A stretch of 64,000 nt of DNA from Hirsutella rhossiliensis (Eukaryota > Ascomycota > Sordariomycetes > Hypocreales > Ophiocordycipitaceae). This document shows, piece after piece, positions 12,781 to 24,842 of the stretch (position 1 is the first letter of the stretch; each line of letters begins with the position of its first letter). A model generated the notes under the pieces. The model worked only from the letters and a program-made list of their open reading frames with translations. It was not told where the DNA came from and ran no database searches. The position numbers and the translations under genes were made by a program. The DNA lies in contig NW_025408667.1 in assembly GCF_020360975.1 (NCBI RefSeq), forward strand, positions 7,440,001 to 7,504,000. The letters run 5' to 3'.

Positions 12781-14645
12781 AGTTAATATAAGTATAGTAA
12801 AGTGCTTTTATATAAGGAAAATATATAAGCTTATCTATAGCGAAACTATAATAATTTAAGCGTAAGACCTAAATAATTAGCCGATTAAGCTAAAGAAAGA
12901 GCTAGTTATAAATAGTTACTCTTAAGGAAGACCGCTAAAAAAGCGGCCTACTATATAAAGGTTTATATAGTAGAAGTTCTAAAACTATTACTAGAGTTAC
13001 TAAAACGTACTTAGTTAGTTAATATAGCGATTAATAGGCTAAAGGAGACCGAAGACTTCCTAAAAGGGAAGGGTTTCTAGTTAATACGCCTAGATAGACT
13101 ACTATTATAAAAGGGTTATATTATAGTGCTTCTAAAGGCAGCCTTATAGTAAGAGCTAATATAGCTCTTTTATAACGATCCGTTAATAAGATACTTTAGC
13201 TCTTAACGTACTAGTAAACTACTAGTAAGGAACTTCTACTAAGATAGAATAATAAAAGATATAAATAAATACGTCTAGTTATACCTAGTATATTAAGGTA
13301 TAGTATCTAAGAGGCATCGCCCTTATAGTATTATATAATTATTACTATATCTTATACGACTATAAGAAGAATTATTAATAGACTTTACTATAGGTCTACC
13401 TAAAGTATAGTATAATAGATAAGACGTTAATACGATCTTAGTAATCGTAGACCGATATACTAAGTATTGCCTTTTCTTTCCTATATCTAAGATAATAATA
13501 GCCCTAGAGCTAGTAAAATTATTCTATTATTAAGTTAAATTAGTATATAGACCTCTAAAAGGTATTATCTTAGATAAAGGGTCCTTATTTATAAGTAAGT
13601 TTTAGTTAGATCTCTATTTTATCTTATAAGTAAAACGTAGGCTATCGATAGTATTTTACTTATAAACCGACGGGTAAATAAAATAAATAAACTAAGCTAT
13701 ATAGTACTACTTAAGATACTTTACTAACTTAGAATAAACTAACTAAGCGTTACTCTTATATATTACTTAATTTATATATAATAATATAAAGAACGTAATA
13801 ACTAGGTTATTACCTAACGAAGCGTTAATAGGTTACTAACTAAACTTTTATATTAATACTAAGGACGATATTATTTAAAGGGGGGTACTTAAAGTAAGAG
13901 TAAGAGTTACTAGGCTATAAGAGCTATAAAAGAGGCTTAAGGAATACTAAAGAAAGGCTATCGAATCGTAAGTAAAATACTACGATTTAAGGCACTACCC
14001 GCTTATACTAAAAGTAGGAGACCTTATAGTATTATCGATAAAGAACTTACGCCTTAAGGATAAAAAAAGAAAACTCTTACCTAAGTATATTAAACCGTTT
14101 TAGGTCCTATAAGCTATTAGAAAGTAAGTATATCGTTTTATACTCCCTAAGAAGTACTTACGCCTTTATAACGTTTTCTATATTAGTCTTTTAGAGCTAT
14201 AGAAAGACTATAAAGGCACCTATAAAGATAGCAAAACCCTATTAATACTAGACTTAGAGGATAATAAAGGTAAATAAGAAGTCTAAGAGATTAAAGACTA
14301 AAAAAGATCTAAGGGCGATACCTTTTTCCTTATTAAATAAAAAGGATAGCTAGCTAAGTATAATTAATAGGTCGATGCTAAAGATATAGCGAATAGCTAA
14401 GACCTTATTAAAGAATATACTACTTACTTAACTAAGAAAAAGAGGTATAAGACTAAGTAAGGTAGGGAAACCTACTAGTATAGGGAGACGCTACTAAATC
14501 GGTAATAAATCCCTACTAAATTGCTACTAACTTATTAACGTATTAGTATACCTAAACGTCTTATAACTATATATAAAATAGTAAAATAAGAGAATAAGGG
14601 AAAAATATTTATACTACCTATTAAATCTTATTAAGGGACGGTAGA

Positions 14646-16739
14646 TATTATTATATCTTTTTAGCTAACTTTTTAAAACTAAGCCTAAAATACGAAAAGA
14701 GTATATACTTAGAACCCTCGCGAATAGTATATTACGCCCCCCTAAGTATAGCCTCGCGTAGCTACTAGCGGGTGCGTAATATACTACCGAAGATAGCGAG
14801 CTAAGCTAGGTTTTCCCCTATATAGGTAGAAAACCCTTCCCCGCCCTCGCTAACTAATACGTACCCCCCGTAAACGTAACTAAGCCCGGACCCGACCTAG
14901 GACCCTAGCCTAGGCCCTAGGCGGGCCCCCTGACCCCTTTAATATAAGGGACGAAATAAGTACCCTAGAGGCTAGGGCCCGCTTAGAAGAAGCCTTAGAA
15001 GGCTAACGCCCTCTAAGAACCCTAGAAGGAAAGCCTAAAGCCTAAGACTAAGACTAAGGCTAAGAGGATATTAAGATAAAAGATAACGAAATAAGCTTAG
15101 TACCTACCTAGGCTACTAGCCCGATCTAGCCTAGCGGGCTTAGTAGGCCTAAGATTAGTATCTTTAGGCCTAGCCTATCCCTACCTTAAGCTAGCTACTT
15201 TTAGCTAAACTAGCCCCTTAAGTAGGTAAAGGGACGAAAGAGAGCTACTCTTAGTAGCCCTATTAGCCCTATATATACCTAGCTTATACTCTAACGCCTA
15301 TAGTAATAGCAGCCCTAGCCCTAGCCCTAGCACCCCTTCCTAAGAGACCGGGCTTAGGGCTTCCTTTAATAGGCCCTCTAGGCCCTTAAGGAAGCCTAAA
15401 AAATCGAACCCTTTTATAAGACCCTTATAAAAGGGCTCGAAAAGGCAGCTATAGGGACCTTAGACCGCTAACAGCCCCTATAATAGCCCCCGTACCAGCC
15501 TAAGGCCACCTAGTAGCCTAAGGCTATAAAAGGAAATCTTAAAGCTAGCTCGTAGGCTAAGGTCGCTATAAAGAAGGCGCCTAAGGCCCTAGCTAAGGCC
15601 CTAGCTAAGGCCCCGGCTAAGGCCCCGGCTAGGGCCCTAGCTAAGAGGAATATAAAAGAAGACTTCTAGCTTATCCTAAAGCTAAAAAAGGGATCGCTAA
15701 CGCCGACTATTAGCCCTATTACTCTTTATAACGAGCTTAATAAGGCTATAGGGGAACTAGCTATATTAGCTCTATTAGCTTCGAATAGAGGTAATATAGT
15801 TATAACGATAAAAGCCCCTTATATAGTAAAGAAACTTCTAGAGTAGCGTAATAAGTAGTCCCTATACCTTAAGGGACTGCCTATTAAATCAGCCGACCTC
15901 CTTAACCTCCTAGAAACCCTTATCCTTAATATCTTCGCCGTAGAGGCTAAGACCTTTAGCGGGATCGATATCCTAGGGCAGCCTAGGTAGCTAGGCACCC
16001 TAGGCCTAACGTAAAAGGCAGGGTCCGTTATCTTCGTAGTCCTATTAGAGGCTATAAGGGCTAAATACCGGAAAAAAGGCCTCTATATAGTAGGCCTATA
16101 GCTTTAAGTTAAGGCCTATAAGGAATATACTATATATACGTAGTGCTATAGATGCCTTTCCTTTAGCTATAACCCCTAGACCTACTAGCAGCCTATTAAG
16201 TATACCTTTTACCCGGAAAAGCACTTAACTAAGGACTATAGCTGCCCTAGCTATAAGGCTAGCTAAGGGTGCTCTTACTTTAAGGTCTAATACTATAACT
16301 ATAAGGGAGAATACCTTACGACTAATAAGGTATAATACGGAGTCTATAAGGGAATAACTAATACTTAATAGCCTTAGCCCCCTTACGCCTATAGGGCCCC
16401 CGAAGCCCCCTAGGCCCCCTAGGCCTAACTACGACCCTATTAGTATTATATAGTATAATACTAATAGGTAGGAAATAGCTAACCTATCGATCCTAAAGTA
16501 AGGCCTAGAAATAAGAGCGGACCTTATCTTATTATAAGAGCCTTACCTCTATAAGATCGATAATAGCTATATCCCTATATAGTATCCGGCCTATAACGTT
16601 ATAACCCCTATCCCCTTTACCGACTTTCCTAAGCTCGATAAGAGGCCTAGGGTTATAGCTTATAAGAGGAAGGAAGCTTAGATAGAAGCTAGCCTTAGCT
16701 TCGACCTCTTTTACGATCCCGATATATAGGCTATAAAGC
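14646..16739 (+). mobile_element. LINE copy E (5' third only)
   Basis: Starts at the element's true 5' end (TATTATTATATCTTTTTAGC, compare TTATTACGTC in copies F and H) and carries the 5' UTR, all of ORF1 (five-unit KAPA-type repeat near 15580-15646; zinc knuckles near 16140-16290) and the start of ORF2 endonuclease. It stops at 16739, exactly where full-length copy F begins. The missing two thirds are not found downstream of copy F, which is abnormal because LINEs normally lose their 5' end, not their 3' end. Confidence 0.85.
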
Positions 16740-19700
16740 ATTATTACGTCTTTTTAGCTAACTTTTCGAAACTAAGCCTAAAATATAAAAAAAGTATACG
16801 CTTAAAACCCTCGCGAATAGTATATTACGCCCCCCTAAGTATAGCCTCGCGTAGCTACTAGCGGGTGCGTAATATGCTACCGAAGATAGCGAGCTAGGCA
16901 AGGTTTTCCCCCGTATAGGTAGAAAACCCTTCCCCGCCCTCGCTAACTAATACGTACCCCCCGTAAACGCAACCAAGCCCGGACCCGACCTAGGACCCCG
17001 GCCTAGGCCCTAGGCGGGCCCCTTCGACTCCCTTTAATATAGGGGATAAAATAAGCACCCTAGAGGCTAGGGCCCGCTTAGAAGAAGCCTTAGAAGGCCA
17101 ACGCCCTTTAAGGACCCCGGAAGGGAAGCTTAAAGCCCGAGACTAAGACTAAGGCTAAGAGGATATCGAGATAGAAGATAACGAAATAAGCCTAGTACCT
17201 ACCTAGGTTACTAGCCCGATCTAGCCTAGCGGGCCTAGTAGGCCTAAGATTAGTATCTTTAGGCCTAGCCTATCCCTGCCTCGGGCTAGCTACTTCTAGC
17301 TAAACTAGCCCCTTAAGTAGGTAAAGGGACGAAAGAGGGCTGCTCTTAGTAGCCCTATTAGCCCTACGCCTACCCGGCTTACACTTTAACGCCTATAGCA
17401 ATAGCAGCCCTAGCCCTAGCCCTAGCACCCCTTCCTAAGGGACCGGGCCTAGGGCTTCCTTTAATAGGCCCTCTAGGCCCTTAAGGAAGCCTAAAAAATC
17501 GAACCCTTTTATAAGACCCTTATAGAAGGGCTCGAAAAGGCAGCTATAGGGACCCTAGACCGCTAACAGCCCCCGCAACAGCCCCCGCAACAGCCCCCGT
17601 ACTAGCCTAAGGCCGCCTAATAGCCTAAGGCTATAAAAGGAAATCTCGAAGCTAGCTCGTAGGCTAAGGTCGCTGCAAAGAAGGCGCCTAAGGCCCCGGC
17701 TAAGGCCCCGGCTAGGGCCCCGGCTAAGGCTCCGGCTAGGGCCCCGGCTAAGAGGAACGTAAAAGAGGACTTCTAGCTTATCCTAAAGCTAAAGAAGGGA
17801 TCGCTAACGCCGACTATTAACCCTATTACTCTTCGTAATAAGCTTAATAAGGCTATAGGGGAACTAGCTATATTAGCTCTATCGACTTTAAATAGAGGTA
17901 ATATAGTTATAACGATAAAAGCCCCTTATATAGCGAAGAAACTTCTAGAGTAGCGGAATAAGTAGTCCCTATACTTTAAGGGACTGCCTATCGAATCGGC
18001 CGACCTTTCTACTATCTAGACTAAGCTAGTAGCCCGGAGCGTCCCTAACCTCTTAGAGACCCCTATCCTCGATATCTTCGCCGTAGAGGCTAAGACCTTT
18101 AGCGGGATCGATATCCTAGGGCAGCCTAGGTAGCTAGGCACCCTAGGCCTAACGTAAAAAGCAAGGTCTATTATCTTTATAGTCCCGTTAGAGGCTATAG
18201 GGGCCGAATGCCGAAAAAAAGGCCTTTATATAGCAGGCCTATAGCTTCGAGTCGAGGCCTATAAGGAATATACTATACGCACGCAGTGCTATAGATACCT
18301 TTCCTTTAGCTATAACCCCCGGACCTGCCGGCAGCTTATTAGGTATGCCTTTTGCCCGGAAAAGCACCTAACTAGGGACCATAGCTGCCCTAGCTATAAG
18401 GCTAGCTAAGGGTGTTCTTACTTTAAGGTCTAATACTATAACTATAAAGGAGAACACCTTATAACTAATAAGGTGTAATACGGAGTCTATAAGGGAATAA
18501 CTAATGCTTAATAGCCTTAGCCCCCTTACGCCTATAGGGCCCTTAAAGCCCCCTAGGCCCCCTAGGCCTAACTACGACCCTATTAGTATTATATAGTATA
18601 ATACTAATAGGCAGGAAATAGCGATCCTATCGATCCTAGAGCAGGCCCTAGAAATAAGAGCGGACCTTATCTTATTATAAGAGCCTTACCTCTATAAGAT
18701 CGATAATAGCTATATCCCTATATAGTATCCGGCCTATAACGTTATAACCCCTATCCCCTCTACTAACTTTCCTAAGCTCGATAGGAGGCCTAGGGTTATA
18801 GCCTATAAGAAGAAGGAAGCCCGGATAGAAGCTAGCCCTAGCTTCGACCTCTTTTACGATCCCGATATATAGGCTATAAGGGTAGAAGGCGCCGAGCCGT
18901 TTACCCTTATTAACCTATATAACGAAAAAGAGGCTAAAGGGGCCCTAGCTAGCTAAGGCCGGCAAGGGCCCCTTACAATAGAAAGGCTACTACTAACAGC
19001 CTAGCTCCTATAGTAGCCCTTTCTATTAGTAGGGGACTTTAACCTATACTACCCCCGGTAGAACCCGTCTACGGAATCCTATAAGGCCTATAAGGTAGAA
19101 GCCCTTATTAGCTAGCTCGACCGCTATAAGGCCTCCTTATTAACGGACCTTACGGTAGCTATAGAAGGCACCTACTAAAGGGAAGGCTTAAAAGGGACCT
19201 CGGTTATAAACCTTGCTTTCTATAGCCCCTTTAAGTAACTAACCTAGGCTAACTTCTACTTCTTAGAGGCTATAGGCTTAGACTATAAGCCTATAGCCTT
19301 CGAAGCTAGCTTAAGGGGCCTTAATAGGCCCTTATTAGCTAGGCCTACTACCTATAACTATAGGAAAGTAGACTAAAAGGCATTCTCGGAATACCTAGCT
19401 AAGAAGGAATAGGACCTCCTTATAGCTATAGAGAGGGCTATAAAACGAGACGACTTAGAGGGGATAGCCTCCCTTTTAATAAGAACCCTTATAGAGGCCT
19501 CTAACGCAGCGATACCGAAAAAGAGGCCCTATAAGGGATCTAAACCCTAGTAGACCGACGAGCTAACCTCCCTTTAGAAAGCCCTAAGCCTAGCCTAACG
19601 GGCTTATAGGCTAGCCTAGGACGAGGACAGCTAGAAGAGCTTTATAGAGGCCCGAAATAGCTTTAAGTACGCTATTAGGGCTGCTAAAAAGCAATACTAG

Positions 19701-22700
19701 GAGAGCTTCCTAGTAGAAGTAGTAGGAAAGGACGTCTTTACGGCCTTTTCCTATACTAAGACTAAAGCTAACCCTACCCTTCTAAGTATCTCGTATATAA
19801 AAGAAGGGATAGAGGTAAAAGCTAATACCTTTACGGAAAAATGCGAGGCCTTCCTAACGACCCTTTTTCCGACCCCGGACCCTAGCCCTAGCCCCCCTAG
19901 CCCCCCCTAGAGCCTAGAAAAAGAAGAGCCCCCGGGCCCTATAGGTAGTAAGGGCACGGCTAAGTAGGACTAGTAAGAGCTAAAGGACCCCGAGATTAGA
20001 AGGGCTATCCTTAGCTCTTCTAATAAGAAAGCCCCTAGCCCAGACTCCCTTAGCTTCCTTCCTATTTAATACGTATATAAGGTTATTCCTATAGTCTTTA
20101 ATAGGGCCTATAAAGCCCTATTTAACTAAGGATACTACCTTAAGGCGTAGAAGGAAGCTATAGGAATTATACTCCCTAAGTAAAATAAGCTAGACTATAC
20201 TATCCCTAAAGCCTATAGGGTTATAAGTCTACTTAACTGCTTAGGGAAGGTCCTCGAAAAGCTATACGCTACCTAGCTAAGCTACTTAGCTAATATAGCC
20301 GGGCTTCTAAACCCTACGTAGCTAGGGGGACGAAAATAGCGGTTAGCTATCGACACGGCCTTCCTCCTTCTATACCACGTTTAAAAGAAGTAGGAGTCTA
20401 ATAAGAAGGCTATTACTAGCACCCTCTTATTAGATATAAAAGGCGCCTTCGACTTCGTATCGAAGGAATAGCTTATAAGGGTCCTAAGGGAATTAAACCT
20501 CCCTAAGGCCCTTATAAGCTAGGTAGACTACTTCCTTACCGAAAGGAAGATCTAGCTAGCCTTTAAAGGGTAAACCTAGCCCTTAATAGACCTAGTAATA
20601 GGGGTACCCTAAGGGTCCCCTATTAGCCCTATACTATTCCTCTTATACGTAAGGGGGATACTAGCGGCTAAGGGGTACTAGCTATCCTATATAGACGATT
20701 TTAGTATCTCTATAACGTCGACCTCGGCTAAGAAGAACGTCCGGTAGCTAGAAGCTATAGCTACTAACTTATTCGAATAAGCTAAGGACTAAGGGGTCTA
20801 TTTCGACCCCTCTAAGACGGAACTTATCTACTTTAGTAGGCAAAGGCAGCCTATTTTAGAGGGTATAAAGGTAGGAGGCCTATTTTTCGAAGCGAAGCCC
20901 TTAGTATAGTAGCTAGGGGTCTTCTTCGACTCTAGGCTCCTATTTAAATAATATATTGAAAAGAAGGTAGCCTCCGTATAAGCTGCCTTCGAAGGGCTAT
21001 CCCGCTTAGTCTCTATATAAAGAGGCCTATCGTTTAGAGCTTCGAGGCAGCTCTACTAGGCCTACGTAACCTCGATAGCAGACTACGGGGCCTAGCTTTA
21101 GTATAGGGGGCCTAAGACCCCTAGGAGCCTAATAAAGCCTTTCTAAAGGCTTTAAAACCAGGCCCTTCTAAAAGTCCTAGGGGCCTTTAAAGGATCCCCT
21201 ATTAGGGCCCTAGAAGCTAAAGCAGCCCTCCTACTACTAAAGGTACGGTTTAAAAAGGCATGCCTCTCCTATGCCCTTCGAACCCTATACCTCCTACTAA
21301 ATCACCCTATAAGGCAGGCTTATAACCTAGCCATATAGGATGACCTCGCCGACTTAGGCTCCGACCTAGGAGCCCTAAGCTATATTAGGCCCTATACGTA
21401 ACTCTTCCGCCTCCTTAAAGGCCTAGTAGCTATTATAGGGCCTAACTATAGCTTAGAAAGAAGGAAAGCTAGCTAGGAGCCCCCGTAGGCTCTAGAGCCT
21501 AAGGCCTCTATTACGATAATAAAGGCCCCTAAGCCTCTAGCTAAGAAGTAGCACTAACGCCTCTTAGCTAACCTAGCTAGCCTAGAAGACTTCGGGCTAC
21601 GGCCCTTAGTCTTCTATACCAACGGCTCTAAGGGGTGCCCTAAGGGGTCCCCTATAGAAACTAACGCCTGCTCCTTCTACGAGATAGGCCTAGAAAATAG
21701 GCCTAGTAAGGCGTACTACGAGAACCTAGGGCCCTTTATCGAAGTAGCCGACGTAGAGCTATTCGCGATACTAAGGGTCCTAGCTAAGAGGCCTCGGCCT
21801 CTAAGGTCTAGCCCCCTTAACCCCCCTATAAAGGCTTATATCTTTATAGATAGCTAAGCCGCTATACGAAAGGTTAAGGGCTACTTAGACCTCGCTATAC
21901 GTATTAGGAGGCTCTTAACGAGCCTAGAGGCCTTCTATAATATACGGCTATACTAGTGCCCTAGCTACCTAGGGATCTTCGGTAACGAGCTAGCCGACTA
22001 GCTAGCTAAGAGAGGCCTAGGGGCCCCTATATAAGGGACCCCTATAGTCTCCATTAGCTACTTATAAAGAAAGGTCTAATAAGCGGCTAAGGACTACTAG
22101 AAGGGCCTCTAGGCTACCGAGGCAGCTAAAGGCCCTAAGGCTAAAGGCTTAGGCAAGCACTATACGTCTATTTAAAAGACCCCCCGCTTAGCCTTTAGCC
22201 TAGAAAAGGACCTTATAGGAAGGCCTAGGCCGACCCTTTCGGCCTACTACTAACTTCTCCTCGGGGCCGGCTTCTTATTATCCTTCTTAAAGAGGGTTAA
22301 TAAGGTAAGCCGAGACGACTACCGCTACGGCTAAGGAAGGCATATAGCTAGGCACCTTATCCTAAGGTGCCCGAACTATAAGAGGGAAAGAGAGGTCCTT
22401 TACCGGGCCTCGAAGGGACGGAAGGAGGCCCTTAGCCTACCTTTTCTCTATAGCACTAAGGAAGGAAGGGAAGCCCTTCTAACCTTCTTAGCTAAAACAG
22501 AGATAGGAACGGCTAAGTAGCTCGAAAAAGAGTAACCTAGGGGCCCTAGGGCCCTTAGAGGGGAAAAACACTACGTAGGAGGAACTAGATTAACCTTTCC
22601 TTTATCTTTGCCTTTATAGCTACCCTTTCCCTAATTAGTTATAAGCCCCTAGGCTCTATAGCTAGCTAGGACTGCTAATAGGGGCCTAGGCCCCTATTAG

Positions 22701-22750
22701 CCTCGCTATAGCCCTAGAGGCTATATACGAGTAATAATATAAAAAAAATT
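16740..22750 (+). mobile_element. Full-length LINE copy F (about 6.0 kb)
   Basis: The best copy for judging the element. After a 5' UTR of about 600 bp, ORF1 carries a 12 bp coding repeat (17690-17752, five KAPA/RAPA-like units), a preceding minisatellite of CAGCCCCCGCAA type (17567-17603) and zinc knuckles (about 18275-18420, some Cys and His intact). ORF2 has endonuclease (GDFN near 19033; DYKPI near 19281 where His is expected), RT (GAFDF 20442-20456; YIDD 20688-20699), RNase H (YTNGS near 21614) and a terminal H..H..C-type motif near 22335-22385. It ends with TAATAATAT plus an A-tail. It retains more CpA/TpG than copy A. RIP stops break both ORFs, so it is not autonomous. Confidence 0.93.
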
Positions 22751-24432
22751 TTTCCTATAAATAATTATTAGTAAATATAGACTACTAAATAAGATTATAT
22801 TTAATAAAGAAAGTATATTTATAGCTAAGTTTTAGTAAGCTCTTATAGTATAATTAAGGACGAAATATAAGCTTAGTATAGCTTATTACCTATAAATATA
22901 TAGATAAATAAAACGACTTAATTAAACGCTTAAATAATTTATAATACTATATTAGCTACGAATAAAACGATTAAGTTAAATAGCTACTAATAGTATAACT
23001 AGCTTATAATAGCTTAGTAATAGAAATAACTCAGCTCTTATTAGTATACGCTAATTATAAATATAACCTAGAAGTATTTAAGGTTACTCGATAAGGACTA
23101 TAAGCGGAACGAGCGATACTATAAGTAGATTAGCTATAAAAATTATATAAAGAAATATAATAAGAACTTTAATTCGTTAAAGAACGAATATCTACTTATT
23201 ATAATCGGAAAAGATTATAGGGACTAATCTTTTAAGAGGGAGATATAGTATACCTTATATAACGAAATATTAAAATAAAACGACTAAGTAATAAATTAGA
23301 CTTTAAGAAACTTAGACCGTTTAAGGTTAAGAAAGCTATTTTAAAAGTTAACTATAAACTTTCGCTATTAATAATAATATAAATATACCCGATATTTTAT
23401 ATCTTATTATTAAAACTAGTACTATAAAACGCTAAACTATAACATAAAATCGAAGTCGATAATAATTAAGAATATAAAGCTAAATAAATACTAAATATAA
23501 GAAAATAAGGTTAGTAATAGGAATACCTTATTAAGTAAAAGGGATATAGGCTAGAGGAAAATACCTAGGAACTACTTAAGCACTTAACCTATTATAGCTC
23601 TCTACTTTAATAGTTTTACTAAGCGAACCCTTAATTAAAAATATAGGGTTACTAAGAATAGCATCCTAGTTTAATATATTTAAGGCACTAAATAATTAAA
23701 CCTCGCTAATAGTAATAGTTTCCTTATTTAATAAATAAACTAATTTATCTTAAGAAGAACGCGTTATATTATCTTCTTTATTAATAGCTTATATACCCCG
23801 CTAAAATAACTTACTACCTTAGTCCTTTAAGAAACGCTTCTATTTCTTAATCTAAGCTAGGCGAGCTATCGCTTCTTTTAACGTTTCTTTTACTTCCTAT
23901 TCGTCTAAATTAATCTTTTACTATTAATTTATAATATAACGAACTAGAAAAGAAGGAATATTAGTAAAAAGAACGATAGGGAAGGAAAGGGATAAAACGA
24001 ATAAGTAGACGCTATATTATAACTATTATAAGAACGGCCTATAGAGGTATATTTAGAATACCGATTAAAACGCTCGCTAACTTTATAAGTTAAGCTTAAC
24101 CGAAAATAATAGTAGTAAGGTATAATTTTAATACTATAGATCTCGGTCTAGGATATTAGCTCCGATCGTTAACGCGATTTATTAGAATTATAGGAACGGG
24201 ATTTTTAAATATAACTAAATATACTATTAGTAGTATATCCTAAAAGGATAAAAGAATAAGGAACGATATTCTTATATATAACGCGATAAAGGTATATTTA
24301 TATACGGCGGCTAAAGTAATAGGTTTTAAGGATAAGACTAAAAGGAGGGGAGGTATCTTATTATAACTACGGTCTAGTAAACCGCGGGGACTAATATATA
24401 TTATAAGGTTATATAACGTAGGGAGTAAGGAA
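22751..24432 (+). mobile_element. Ty3/gypsy chromovirus 2, 3' half
   Basis: Plus-strand gypsy pol from mid-integrase: an LS.AY...TDG-like catalytic-core block near 22870-22950, a LDFKKLRPFK-like GPF block near 23290-23350, and a chromodomain at about 23465-23590 with a YLIKWKGY-type core in which Trp reads stop. It is followed by about 840 bp containing an antisense frame, a purine-rich tract just before 24433 (GGGAGTAAGGAA) and then the LTR. The 5' half is absent; it abuts the A-tail of LINE copy F. Confidence 0.8.
23690..24150 (-). pseudogene. Antisense reading frame downstream of gypsy 2 chromodomain
   Basis: On the strand opposite to pol, one frame reads a charged helical protein with stops mainly at Gln/Trp-like positions, as RIP would make. 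The clearest segment (about 23710-23920) has an EVKETLKEAIARLA motif, then KRFLKD, GSKLF, RG and AINKEDN. I recall small basic proteins with this ARL..(R/K)KQ..(F/L)L....RRG layout being predicted repeatedly in filamentous ascomycetes, but cannot check that here. It occupies the interval between chromodomain and 3' LTR. No function is assigned. Confidence 0.5.
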
Positions 24433-24842
24433 TATTAGATAGACTAATAGGCTAATTAAGTTTAGAGCGACGGGTTACTTTAGCGCTTTAACGCTCTATA
24501 GCTAGGATCGTAGGATCGCTCTAGCGCTCTAGCGCTCCTAGACGATAGGATTACCTAGCGCTCTTAGCGATCTAGGGAAGCTCTTAAGATATATAAGGAA
24601 GGAACGGAATACTCCTTTAAATAGATAGCTTAATAGCTTTTAATATTATAATTATTACGATCTCTATTATAATCTTATCTTTAATTCTAATTACTTAATT
24701 ACCTAGGTATAGTCTATAGTCTATAACCTCTAACTTATTACTAACGTAATATACTTATTATTACTTAGACTACGCCCTATTATATCTACTAATATAAACC
24801 TCTTAATAGGTTTATCCCTTAAGAATAACACCGGTCGTTATA
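24433..24842 (+). repeat. Gypsy 2 3' LTR (410 bp)
   Basis: Begins TATTAGATAG (original probably TGTTAGATAG), follows a purine-rich tract, and ends CCGGTCGTTATA (original probably ...TTACA). It contains a cluster of GCGCT/AGCGCT repeats at about 24478-24565. A reverse-complement partial copy lies at 5640-5871. The right end is followed directly by LINE copy G. Confidence 0.7.

Larger units (their letters stand above)
8961..14645 (+). mobile_element. Ty3/gypsy chromovirus 1, RIP-degenerate, split by a LINE
   Basis: A gag-pol relic on the plus strand. Gag shows a charged coiled-coil-like stretch near 9190-9260 and a CCHC knuckle at about 10108-10160 in which the Cys and His positions now read Tyr. 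RT lies at about 10900-11560, with YFSKIN near 11160 and the catalytic YLDD reading YLNN at 11359-11370. RNase H lies at about 11750-12010, integrase at about 12960-13900 (DFT.GLP near 13380; TDG near 13670), a GPF-like KPF/LLEL block near 14090-14200, and a chromodomain at about 14260-14375 with a WKGW-type core. LINE fragment D interrupts it at 12310-12766. The 3' LTR is not seen: LINE copy E begins at 14646. The 5' boundary is approximate. Confidence 0.85.

Noticed and set aside
16532..16741. 69-codon minus-strand open frame in the RIP block
   Set aside because: It lies antisense to the endonuclease region of LINE copy E, has no family features, and its codons mirror the plus-strand gene.
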